In this document: positions 14,847 through 22,128 of the stretch, in pieces
How the letters are laid out: the number at the start of each line of letters is the position of its first letter
Position numbering within the stretch: the stretch's first letter is position 1
Assembly (NCBI GenBank): GCA_002713555.1
Contig: PATG01000066.1
Coordinates: 14,148 to 41,270, forward strand
Origin: Planctomycetaceae bacterium
Lineage (GTDB): Bacteria > Planctomycetota > Planctomycetia > Pirellulales > Lacipirellulaceae
Length of the DNA: 27,123 nt
Reading direction: 5' to 3'
The notes under the pieces: generated by a model
Told to the model about the DNA's origin: nothing
The model's input: the letters and a program-made list of their open reading frames with translations, nothing else
Database searches by the model: none
Translations under genes and position numbers: made by a program

Positions 14847-15344
14847 TCAGCGAAGAGGAGGGGTGCCATGCTTTTGTCTCTCGCGATTTATAGCGGTCAA
14901 GGCTGCAGGTTCGAGTTTGAGCAACTTAATGAGCTGGGTCGTTGTTATTCCTAATTGCTCCGCTGAATCGGACATAACAAATTGTGAATTCCATACATTA
15001 TCAAGAGCAATTGCTAAGAGGGCCGGAAAGTCCTGATGATTGGGATTGATCGAAATGCGACCACCCCGGATGCGTTTTTGCCAGAGATGCGGATTGTCTT
15101 TCGGAGGAGACTGCCTGATCGCAAGTGCGAGATTCAATCGCAATCGATGAATTGCACGCTCGCGGTTAGCGGCCTGACTGCGTCGTTCGCTCGCTTCTCC
15201 GTGGATACCGGTAGGCAGATGTTCGATAACGATAGCCGTTTGCACTTTGTTGCGGTGTTGCCCTCCCGGTCCCGATCGACGTGTGGGATGCAGTTGGCAT
15301 TGGGACAATAGTTTATCAACAGGGAGTAGTGCTGGGTGAACCAT
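14847..15344 (-). CDS. GGQ-domain peptide-chain release-factor-like protein
   Basis: The 165-residue protein contains only the catalytic class-I release-factor domain. RRSGPGGQHRNKVQTAIVIE includes the universal GGQ (27-29) that triggers peptidyl-tRNA hydrolysis. A helix-strand segment and a C-terminal extension of about 60 residues follow, with a helix-turn-helix-like end (AEQLGITTTQLIKLLKLEP). The stop-codon-reading domains of RF1 and RF2 are absent, so it cannot be an ordinary termination factor. Related small GGQ proteins (ArfB/YaeJ, PrfH) rescue stalled or damaged ribosomes. The ArfB basic tail is not obvious here. ATG 15344. Role in rescue is inferred; catalytic capability is likely. 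Confidence 0.85.
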   Translation of the reverse strand: MVHPALLPVDKLLSQCQLHPTRRSGPGGQHRNKVQTAIVIEHLPTGIHGEASERRSQAANRERAIHRLRLNLALAIRQSPPKDNPHLWQKRIRGGRISINPNHQDFPALLAIALDNVWNSQFVMSDSAEQLGITTTQLIKLLKLEPAALTAINRERQKHGTPPLR

Positions 15345-15554
15345 GATTCATGCTTTAAGAATTGCATCGAGGGACGTTTCATATTACTTCCCACGATTGC
15401 CCCCTACTAGCGGGCCTTGTCGAAAACAATGCCGATTGGGGCAACGATGTAGACAGCTGGATTTACTGCGTTGGCAGAACTGTCTGCGAACGACTGTCGG
15501 TGTTACCCTTCGTGAGCGAAGAACTTCAGTCCGTAGCTCACGAATATTCCAAAC

Positions 15555-15575
15555 CTACCGGCTTCTAGCCGGTAG
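15555..15575 (-). terminator. Strong hairpin after the flavin-reductase-like gene
   Basis: CTACCGGCT (15555-15563) pairs perfectly with AGCCGGTAG (15567-15575) over a 3-base loop, 35 bases past the stop of the minus-strand gene ending at 15611. Minus-strand sequence after it is only mildly T-rich. It is the likely transcript end for that gene. Confidence 0.5.
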
Positions 15576-15610
15576 TCGTTGAGTTACAGTCTGCGTAAAA
15601 ATGGCTTTCG

Positions 15611-16084
15611 TTAATAATGACTACCACTTTTTCGAATGTGGGTCATTGGCGCGGCATCGCTGTTGAGTTTTCCGCGCACAATGCGGGCTAAAAAAATGCG
15701 ATGGTCGCCCGATTCGATATTCGAAACGGGTTCACACTCGAGATGCCCCACACAATCTGAAAGAATGGGCACACCGCGTGGGCAGTAAGTGACTTCGAGA
15801 CCTTCAAAGGCGGGTACATTCGGCTCAAAGCCGCTGCCAAAGTGCTTTAGTAATTCAAACTGCTTGTCAGCGACGACATTGATCACAAAGGGCTCTCCCG
15901 CGGTGAGCCAGTCGCCTACGTAGCGTCCAGTTTTTACAGCAACTGAGACCATGGGAGGTTCAAAGCCGGCCTGCATAACCCAGCTGGCAAGCATGCCAGT
16001 TGCTCGTTCACCGCTACCGGCTGTGAGAATATAAATACCGCTGGCCACACGTCCCAGCACAGGGTCAAAGTCAGAAGTACTCAT
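15611..16084 (-). CDS. Flavin-reductase-like FMN-binding protein
   Basis: The 157-residue protein matches the split-barrel flavin reductase family, whose members bind FMN and reduce free flavin for partner oxygenases or act as small flavoproteins. Seen are LGRVASGIYILTAG at the N-terminus, the barrel strand MLASWVMQAGFEPPMVSVAV, the FVINVVADKQFELLKHFGSG segment, and a final HLECE strand pair. The frame can be opened at a TTG one codon earlier (16087), but the ATG at 16084 is the ordinary choice. It sits 116 bases after the thiamine-binding gene. The electron partner and substrate are unknown. Confidence 0.88.
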   Translation of the reverse strand: MSTSDFDPVLGRVASGIYILTAGSGERATGMLASWVMQAGFEPPMVSVAVKTGRYVGDWLTAGEPFVINVVADKQFELLKHFGSGFEPNVPAFEGLEVTYCPRGVPILSDCVGHLECEPVSNIESGDHRIFLARIVRGKLNSDAAPMTHIRKSGSHY

Positions 16085-16200
16085 CAAAGACTTTCAAGGG
16101 TTCGCTAGTTTATCATGATCGTTACGAAAATATATCGGCTGTGCGATACCATGCGACTCGAACATACTACCAATTTCGGCCGCAAAAAAAGGCCCAAGAC

Positions 16201-16509
16201 TCAGCGAGAAATCTTACGTCCCAACTTCTGCTCTACGCTGTCAACTTTTGCAGTAATCCGGCCTTGCCGACCACGCCGATAGTCCAGTTTTGCCGAACAA
16301 GAGACCCGATCAGAATGTTGGGCCATCAATTCGATGCATGATTGCATCAACTGGAGCACTTCGGGCAGGTCTCCTTCAACAATAGTACCCATGGAATTCA
16401 GTTCATAGGCCAGGCCACTTTGGTCCACCCTATCAACACATTGGGCTACATATTGACTAACGCTATCACCCACACCAAGAGGGACAATACTCATCTCCAA
16501 TAAAACCAT
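16201..16509 (-). CDS. MTH1187-family thiamine-binding protein (UPF0045)
   Basis: The 102 residues match the small ferredoxin-like family named after MTH1187/YqgV almost end to end. Seen are the opening EMSIVPLGVGDSVSQYV, then SGLAYELNSMGTIVEGD, a helix, and the ending KLDYRRGR with VDSVEQKLGR. Members form tetramers and bind thiamine or related pyrimidines in the cytosol, and some are ascribed a role in thiamine salvage. No thiamine riboswitch was noticed upstream. ATG 16509 has only a weak GAAAG as SD. No thiamine transporter lies nearby. Confidence 0.92.
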   Translation of the reverse strand: MVLLEMSIVPLGVGDSVSQYVAQCVDRVDQSGLAYELNSMGTIVEGDLPEVLQLMQSCIELMAQHSDRVSCSAKLDYRRGRQGRITAKVDSVEQKLGRKISR

Positions 16510-16816
16510 GGATGACTTTCAATTTAGGAGGCGTGGGATACACATTAAGAAGGTGTTTATTTTATGGCATTTTGATCACATGTCGAGCATGCTCGCAGAT
16601 TTCACCCACTCCTGCTGAGGCAGCCGAAGATCCTATCCCCTTCTGCATCTGAGCCACTCGGACATAGCCCGATCCTACGTAGATCCACACATGTTTGCTA
16701 GCATGGAATTCGCTCGAATCGATCTTCGCAGGATGGCATTTTTCTAATAATCTCCCGGCACCCCCTGTATTGTACCCTGCTTAACATTCAACGACATACC
16801 CTTCGATGTCATTAAA
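16510..16816. other. Divergent intergenic region
   Basis: This 307-base gap separates the minus-strand thiamine-binding gene from the plus-strand DUF1207 gene, so it should carry both promoters. A perfect 12-base palindrome CGAGCATGCTCG occurs at 16584-16595 and could be an operator. No further gene, RNA or repeat was recognised. Confidence 0.4.
16584..16595. promoter_or_regulatory. Perfect 12-base palindrome, possible operator
   Basis: CGAGCATGCTCG is self-complementary and lies in the gap between divergent genes. A regulator-binding role is only suggested by position. Confidence 0.25.
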
Positions 16817-17911
16817 ATGGTTTTTGGCCGAAACGTCTTTTGTCAAATTGCCTTAGGCTCGCTTTTATTTCATGTGGCCAGTAGTACGATGGTTGCAGCT
16901 GAAGCTCCGGGCTGGAAACCATATCGCAAGGTGTATGTCCCGGTCCCAGCGGCATCTGTGGCGACGCCCCAGTTCTTCGAAGAGATACCCGCCAGTAGGG
17001 TGCACACGGATATCATTTCGGATGTCGAATTGGATCAACTCCGCGCTAGCTGCTGTCAAGATTCGTTCGTACAGCCCTACATTGCATCAGAGCAATATGT
17101 TGAGGGCCCCTTCGTTGATTCTAGGATGGCACCCATCGATCAATCTTGTTGTTGGACCACAGAACTTTTGCCTGCAGATGTTATCTGGCAGTCGTATTGG
17201 GCAGGGGCCAAAGAGCCACGTATTTCTGGTACTGTTTTTCAAGAGACGGGAGATGATCTAACGCTCTTTGATATCACCCTGGGTGGGAGAACCTCTATTT
17301 GGAGATATGGGTACACCCAAGCTGGTCGACCCCAAGGATGGGAATTGCAACTAGAGGGTGCTGGTATGTTGCGATTGAACCTTGATCACAATTGGGATTT
17401 TGAGGCGGTCGATTTTCGATTTGGAGTTCCTTTGATCTATGGAAATGGAGATTTGCAATGGAAGTTTGCATACTATCATCTCAGTTCGCATGTGGGGGAT
17501 GAGTTTCAAGAACGCAATCCTATGTTTGAACGTATCAACTTTAGTCGTGATACACTCGTGGTAGGGGCGTCGTTTTTTCCTAGACCCGCCTGGAGATGGT
17601 ATGCAGAAATTGGCTGGGCTTTTTATGCTGATGAAGGAACTGATCCCTGGGAACTTCAATTCGGGATCGACTTTGCTCGACCAGGTCCGACAGGAAAAAA
17701 GGGCATGCCATTTTTGGCAGTCAATGGCCATTTGCGTGAAGAAGTCAATTTTGGAGGCAATCTGGTTGCCCAAGCGGGTTGGCTTTGGCGAGGCAATACA
17801 GGGCGTGTTTTGCGTACGGGCTTGCACTACTTCAACGGCAAAAGCAACCAGTTTGAATTCTATAATAATTTTGAACAACAGATCGGTTGGGGAATCTGGC
17901 AGGACTATTGA
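16817..17911 (+). CDS. DUF1207 outer-membrane beta-barrel protein
   Basis: The 364-residue precursor has a signal peptide, with hydrophobic core ALGSLLFHVASSTMVAA and cleavage probably near VAA-EA. After about 90 residues the DUF1207 domain follows: LLPADVIWQSYWAGAKEPRI, then GRTSIWRYG, GWELQLEGAGMLRLNLD and VDFRFGVPLIYGNGDLQWKF. Then come YHLSSHVGDEFQER, INFSRDTLVVGASFF and alternating-aromatic strands to the C-terminus. The SSH-x-GDE and N-x-S-x-D elements are the family's most recognisable. The strand pattern fits an outer-membrane barrel. Function is unknown. ATG 16817 lacks a clear SD. The extra N-terminal region with SCC motifs before the domain is not part of the family core. Confidence 0.85.
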   Translation: MVFGRNVFCQIALGSLLFHVASSTMVAAEAPGWKPYRKVYVPVPAASVATPQFFEEIPASRVHTDIISDVELDQLRASCCQDSFVQPYIASEQYVEGPFVDSRMAPIDQSCCWTTELLPADVIWQSYWAGAKEPRISGTVFQETGDDLTLFDITLGGRTSIWRYGYTQAGRPQGWELQLEGAGMLRLNLDHNWDFEAVDFRFGVPLIYGNGDLQWKFAYYHLSSHVGDEFQERNPMFERINFSRDTLVVGASFFPRPAWRWYAEIGWAFYADEGTDPWELQFGIDFARPGPTGKKGMPFLAVNGHLREEVNFGGNLVAQAGWLWRGNTGRVLRTGLHYFNGKSNQFEFYNNFEQQIGWGIWQDY

Positions 17912-18020
17912 CGAATGTTCAGCAGTTGGCGGAGCACACGGGTTACAAGATGGGGGCTGATCTCGATTCTGTGGTTTCTGCAGTCTTTGCGCTGGGAGTT
18001 GCTTGACGTAGAATGTCCCC

Positions 18021-18722
18021 ATGCAAAAACGCTTTGACGATTACCGACTCTTCTGGCAGGAGTTCCGCCACACTTTTGAAAGTACGGGAGCGGTGCTTCC
18101 TAGTGGCCGTTCGCTATCCAGAGCATTGGCCAGCCAGGTGGGGAAATCGAAAAGCCCACAGCACATTCTGGAAGTGGGGCCGGGTACTGGGGCTGTGACA
18201 AATTCGATTATCCCACGATTGGGACCCCATGATCGATTGGATTTGGTGGAATTGAATGAGCGGTTTGCAGTCGTGCTACGAGATCGACTTAAGTCAGATC
18301 CAGTTTGGCAACCGGTGGCAGGTCGTATGCGTATACTCGAAATGCCCGTGGAAGAGATTGATGATTGTGGCTGTTACGATGTGATCGTATCCGGTTTGCC
18401 TCTTAATAATTTTTCTTGTGATCTCGTTGAACATATCCTGCAACATTTTCATCGTCTGGCCGCAAAAAGCGCGCAACTGAGTTTTTTTGAGTACGTCGCT
18501 CTGCGCAAAGCAAAGTCTCTGTGGAGTAAGGCCCAAGAACGTCTTCGCTTGTCGGGAATTGAACGGCTGTTGCAGCGAGAATTTGATTCATGGCAGTTTT
18601 CACGACAGTGCATCTTGGCCAATGTCCCCCCAGCATGGGTGCATCATCTTTGTTTGCCAGGTTATATTGAAGCAGATACAAAAAGCATGCAACATGCTGC
18701 CACTGTCGAGTCTGCTCAATGA
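18021..18722 (+). CDS. SAM-dependent methyltransferase, phospholipid N-methyltransferase (PmtA)-like
   Basis: This is a 233-residue Rossmann methyltransferase. Motif I is ILEVGPGTGAVTNSI (about 49-63) after the typical TGAVLPSGRSLSRALA helix. Motif II is LDLVELNERFA, and the motif IV region is YDVIVSGLPLNNF, where SGLPLNNF resembles the KsgA/PmtA substrate loop. This combination is seen in bacterial phosphatidylethanolamine N-methyltransferases and related enzymes that methylate membrane-lipid headgroups. An rRNA or other amine substrate cannot be excluded. The stop overlaps the tsaD start as ATGA, so the two are translationally coupled. Confidence 0.85.
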   Translation: MQKRFDDYRLFWQEFRHTFESTGAVLPSGRSLSRALASQVGKSKSPQHILEVGPGTGAVTNSIIPRLGPHDRLDLVELNERFAVVLRDRLKSDPVWQPVAGRMRILEMPVEEIDDCGCYDVIVSGLPLNNFSCDLVEHILQHFHRLAAKSAQLSFFEYVALRKAKSLWSKAQERLRLSGIERLLQREFDSWQFSRQCILANVPPAWVHHLCLPGYIEADTKSMQHAATVESAQ

Positions 18723-19744
18723 TTCGTATTCTTACTTTGGAAACCACTTGCGACGAAACGGCTGCAGCCGTGGTAACCGATACATTGGAGGTGTTGGGTG
18801 CCGCTGTGGCTTCGCAAGACGAACTGCATAACCGCTTTGGTGGAGTTGTGCCAGAAATTGCCTCGCGGGCCCATGTGGAGAGAATACTGCCAGTGATCCA
18901 CCAGGCACTTGAGCAAGCAAATATTTCGATTTCGGAACTGGATGCTATTGCGGTCGCCAATCGTCCCGGTCTGGCGGGTTCGCTTCTCGTGGGTCTGATG
19001 GCAGCCAAAACACTATCTTTAGTGCATGGATTACCACTTATTGGAATCGACCATTTGCAAGCACACATTTACGCCTGCCAGATTGCCAGCGGTAAAAATG
19101 TGTTCCCTTGTATTGGCCTCATTGTGAGTGGAGGCCATTCAAATATTTATCGTTGCCAGTCACCGCTTGATTTCAGTCCCCTGGGCGGAACAATCGACGA
19201 TGCCGCCGGTGAGGCATTTGACAAAGTAGCAAGCATGCTAGGACTAGGTTATCCTGGCGGCCCTGTGATAGGCCAGCAGGCCGAACTGGGAGATCCAACA
19301 CGTTATAAACTCCCGCGACCATTACGGGATAATACCGAACGATTGGATTTCAGCTTTAGTGGTTTAAAAACGGCTGTGCGCTATCAGCTCTTTGGCAGCG
19401 GTCGTCAGCCCATGGGACGGGCTGCTGATTTGGACAAACAAGTAATCTCTGATATGGCGGCCAGTTTTCAGGCCGCGGTTGTCGATTGTCTGGTGGACAA
19501 AGCAATTCTGGCACTCCAACAAACGGGTTTCAAACGCCTTTGTGTTGGCGGAGGTGTAGCAGCGAACAAGCATTTTCGCAAAGTCCTCAGTCAGGAAGCT
19601 GAGGAGAGAAATATTGAATTACACATTCCGCCGATGAATCTTTGCACCGACAATGCCGTGATGGGGGCTATCGCGCTGGAACGATTTCACGCGGGTCAAT
19701 TCGATACGCTCGATTTGGACATCTGCGCAGGGTTGGTGCGTTAG
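18719..19744 (+). CDS. tsaD: TsaD, tRNA N6-adenosine threonylcarbamoyltransferase
   Basis: TsaD is the catalytic subunit that transfers threonylcarbamoyl from its AMP ester to A37 of ANN-decoding tRNAs (t6A), with TsaB, TsaE and TsaC. The 341 residues begin ILTLETTCDETAAAVV, and GVVPEIASRAH follows. The metal-binding motif is DHLQAH (His112, His116), then LIVSGGHSNIY, the nucleotide segment DDAAGEAFDKVASMLGLGYPGG and DFSFSGLKTA. GVAANKHFR and NLCTDNAVM close it, the latter giving the third metal ligand. All features are intact and the length is normal. It starts at the ATGA overlap with the methyltransferase gene. Confidence 0.97.
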   Translation: MIRILTLETTCDETAAAVVTDTLEVLGAAVASQDELHNRFGGVVPEIASRAHVERILPVIHQALEQANISISELDAIAVANRPGLAGSLLVGLMAAKTLSLVHGLPLIGIDHLQAHIYACQIASGKNVFPCIGLIVSGGHSNIYRCQSPLDFSPLGGTIDDAAGEAFDKVASMLGLGYPGGPVIGQQAELGDPTRYKLPRPLRDNTERLDFSFSGLKTAVRYQLFGSGRQPMGRAADLDKQVISDMAASFQAAVVDCLVDKAILALQQTGFKRLCVGGGVAANKHFRKVLSQEAEERNIELHIPPMNLCTDNAVMGAIALERFHAGQFDTLDLDICAGLVR

Positions 19745-19848
19745 CAGGTATTCCAGCCGTTTTGCTGCATTCGCCGCAGCATCTCTTACAAAGGGGGGAT
19801 CCCTTCTCGCGACGAATTGTACGAATCCTCGAAGTGAACTTGTCCATG

Positions 19849-19880
19849 AAAAAGCGGCCTGAGATATCCCAGACCGCTTG
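19849..19880 (-). terminator. Intrinsic terminator of the thioredoxin-like gene
   Basis: AAGCGG (19852-19857) pairs with CCGCTT (19874-19879), and CTG/CAG pair inside around a GATATC-containing loop. On the minus strand the stem is followed by a run of five T. It lies 24 bases past the minus-strand stop. The plus strand has no T-run here, so it mainly serves the minus-strand gene. Confidence 0.7.
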
Positions 19881-19902
19881 TAACAGACGCTCTCAAGAAA
19901 AG

Positions 19903-20466
19903 CTACATTTTTTTCTGCGCTTTCAATTGGCAGGATGGGCAGTACGACGGGCTGACAATCGTGGTACTGGGATTTTCGTTATCGAACATTCGAGTACTAG
20001 AATTCTTATCGCTGGTTTTTTTTTCACGATAACCGGTCGTATGAGTAATGGCCGTACTACGCTCTCCCTTTTCGAATATCGTTAAAATATTTTTCCATTC
20101 GTCACTGGATAGCTGGCCCACTTTTTTACAAAGTACAATCGACCCTGTCTTATCGATAACGGCAGCAAAGGGCAGCTTTTCTGCTTTGAATACCTCGGCC
20201 ACTTTCTGTCCGTATTTGGTGCTGGCATCTACATGGCAAAGCTGATACGAGCTCAGTAACTTCGCTTGCTTGCCTTTTGTGTTGAGTTGTTCACTACTAA
20301 AAGACGAATCCGTATCTGCAGGAATATCAAGGACAACAAGCAAAGGGCGATCGTTACTCCGTGTGGCTGCTAGCGCTTTGCCATAATCGGCTTCCCAACG
20401 AACTGGATTGGAATCGGTTGCAATTGCACTGAGAAGCATGGATGCGGTTGCTACTAGATTAATCAT
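19903..20466 (-). CDS. Secreted thioredoxin-fold protein without the usual CxxC, with a C-terminal CPSC
   Basis: The 187-residue product has a short N-terminal hydrophobic signal (MINLVATASMLLSAIA) and then a thioredoxin-like domain. VRWEADYGKALAATRSNDRPLLVVLDIP resembles the first strand and helix of DUF255/thioredoxin-like proteins. KLPFAAVIDKTGSIV matches the cis-Pro strand and hairpin. Where the active CxxC would stand the sequence is DIPADTDSS, so it cannot be a normal disulfide reductase. The last 12 residues start with CPSC (176-179), a metal- or disulfide-forming pair away from the fold. GAGAGG precedes ATG 20466, and a terminator follows. Role unknown, perhaps a structural or metal-carrying periplasmic protein. 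Confidence 0.7.
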   Translation of the reverse strand: MINLVATASMLLSAIATDSNPVRWEADYGKALAATRSNDRPLLVVLDIPADTDSSFSSEQLNTKGKQAKLLSSYQLCHVDASTKYGQKVAEVFKAEKLPFAAVIDKTGSIVLCKKVGQLSSDEWKNILTIFEKGERSTAITHTTGYREKKTSDKNSSTRMFDNENPSTTIVSPSYCPSCQLKAQKKM

Positions 20467-20885
20467 CTTTAAATCCTCTCATGATGTTGAACTTCAGAAA
20501 ACGAGTTTGTGCGTTCAGCCACACAGTTGATAGACATCGATCCTGAATGGTTCAGTCCTGTTTAACGGGCAGACCCTGAGAGCAGTAGAATCGCTCACCG
20601 AAAACCTTGCGAGCTTAATTTGCCATCCTGACTTGTGTCTGCCTGAGGTAGGATAAATTGGGTGGGTATTCTTGACGCACCCTGTAGCGAAATCGTTCGT
20701 TAGCAGGGTTGCCAGAACATGTAAGGAATTGTTTGGATTTTGGAGGCAAGTTCAAGGGTATCTGCTAGCACGGGGCATTCAAGACAAAGTACCACGGCCC
20801 GTATGTTTGAGTTAATCAATCCAGGCATATTTCGTAAGGTACTTCTGCAATACAATTTGCGGAATGCGAAGAATGAATGAACAGG
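20467..20885. other. Intergenic stretch without a recognised gene
   Basis: About 420 bases lie between the thioredoxin-like gene and the HtrA gene, both on the minus strand. It should contain the HtrA transcript end and the thioredoxin-like promoter. GGGTG (20660-20664) and CACCC (20678-20682) can pair, and an AATTGGGTGGG core shared with 4287-4297 lies here. Nothing else was seen. Confidence 0.4.
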
Positions 20886-22019
20886 TTAATCTGCGCCAAG
20901 TGTGATGGGGATTTCAAGTTCCTGTCCTTCTCTGATGATTGTCAGAGTAATGGTATCTCCTTGTTTGTATTCCCAAATTTTATCGCGAAATCGAACCCCT
21001 GTGCGCATCGCTTCTCCATTGACAGCCAGGATCCGATCGGCGGCAGAACGATCAATGGTTTCGGTTTCGTAAACCACAGGACCTTGTTTGCGACGTTGGA
21101 CGACACGACGAAAACCTTGTATTCCTGCTTGTGCGGCTGGACCACCGGGCGTCAAACTAACGACTACCAGGCCAGCCTGTGTTTCCATAACTTGGGTTAT
21201 GCCTATATTCGCGTGGACGAGTCGTCCATTTTCAATTAACTCAGGGACAATGATCTTGATGCGGTCGATCGGAATCGCGAAGCCAACTCCCGCATTTTGC
21301 CCCGTTTTTGTAGCGATAGCTACACACATTCCGATCATTCGCGATTGTGTATCCAGGAGCGGCCCCCCAGAATTTCCGGGATTCATGGCGGCATCTGTTT
21401 GAATGAGAGATGGCATGGAGCGTCCTGCAACGCGGCTAGGCAAGTCACGATTTAAACTGGAAATGATACCTGTCGTTAAAGTACCCTCCCAGCTAAAAGG
21501 GTTGCCTAGTACGTAGACGCGCTGGCCAACACGCAGGTTATCAGAACGCCCGAGATTGACGGGCTGCAGGTCGTCAGGATCCGCCTCAATCCGCAATATG
21601 GCAATATCGTGTTCTTTATCTTTGCCAACCAAGGTGGCGGTAAAAGTTTTATTGGAAGCCAATGTTACCTCAATATTGCGGGCTCCTTCGACGACATGAA
21701 AATTGGTCAAGATATGCCCCAACTTGTCGAATATGGCTCCAGAACCAGACCCTTCGGAGATACGACGGCGCATCATGAATTGATCAACCAATTCACTCCG
21801 AGTACTAATATTGACCACACTTGGATTCGAACGCTCGTAAACAGAAACGTTAAACTGCTCTTCATTCGTCAATTGCAATGCGTGTTCTTCGCCCACAGGC
21901 TGAACGGCATGCGCCTTTGGACTCCCCAGATTCACGTGCTGCTCACGACTGAAGAGCGCAAACCCTAAGAGCAAGCCTCCCAAAGCACTCACAGTGCATA
22001 AGATTGAAAGATGTTTCAT
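20886..22019 (-). CDS. HtrA/DegP-family envelope serine protease with PDZ domain
   Basis: This 377-residue periplasmic protease/chaperone degrades or refolds damaged envelope proteins. It has an N-terminal signal or anchor helix (about 5-23) and a chymotrypsin-fold domain (about 60-265). The triad is intact: His108 in NFHVVE, Asp138 in HDIAIL and Ser217 in GNSGGP. A single PDZ domain (about 275-377) ends the protein. It contains an insertion rich in Arg and Lys (FRRVVQRRKQGPVV) between the ligand strand and the middle of the domain, longer than usual. DegP has two PDZ domains, so this is closer in layout to DegS. AAGGA lies 8 bases before ATG 22019. It sits 109 bases downstream of the transporter gene, possibly co-transcribed. 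Confidence 0.93.
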   Translation of the reverse strand: MKHLSILCTVSALGGLLLGFALFSREQHVNLGSPKAHAVQPVGEEHALQLTNEEQFNVSVYERSNPSVVNISTRSELVDQFMMRRRISEGSGSGAIFDKLGHILTNFHVVEGARNIEVTLASNKTFTATLVGKDKEHDIAILRIEADPDDLQPVNLGRSDNLRVGQRVYVLGNPFSWEGTLTTGIISSLNRDLPSRVAGRSMPSLIQTDAAMNPGNSGGPLLDTQSRMIGMCVAIATKTGQNAGVGFAIPIDRIKIIVPELIENGRLVHANIGITQVMETQAGLVVVSLTPGGPAAQAGIQGFRRVVQRRKQGPVVYETETIDRSAADRILAVNGEAMRTGVRFRDKIWEYKQGDTITLTIIREGQELEIPITLGAD

Positions 22020-22128
22020 CGTAGAGTTCCTTATAGATCAATGGTCCTTAGATTTTACGATCGAGTTAAAGTTTCGGTTCGCAAACAGGTGCCAAAAACG
22101 CGATAACCGCCCATCGAAAATAGCCAAT

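Noticed and set aside
15362..15568. 68-codon plus-strand frame starting at TTG
   Set aside because: Composition looks fairly protein-like, but there is no SD and no recognised motif, and its end coincides with a hairpin better explained as the terminator of the opposite gene.
17351..18022. 223-codon minus-strand frame
   Set aside because: Lies antisense to the DUF1207 gene, which has a signal peptide and family motifs; the antisense product has none.
18403..19068. 221-codon minus-strand frame
   Set aside because: Antisense to the methyltransferase and tsaD genes, both of which carry complete family motifs.
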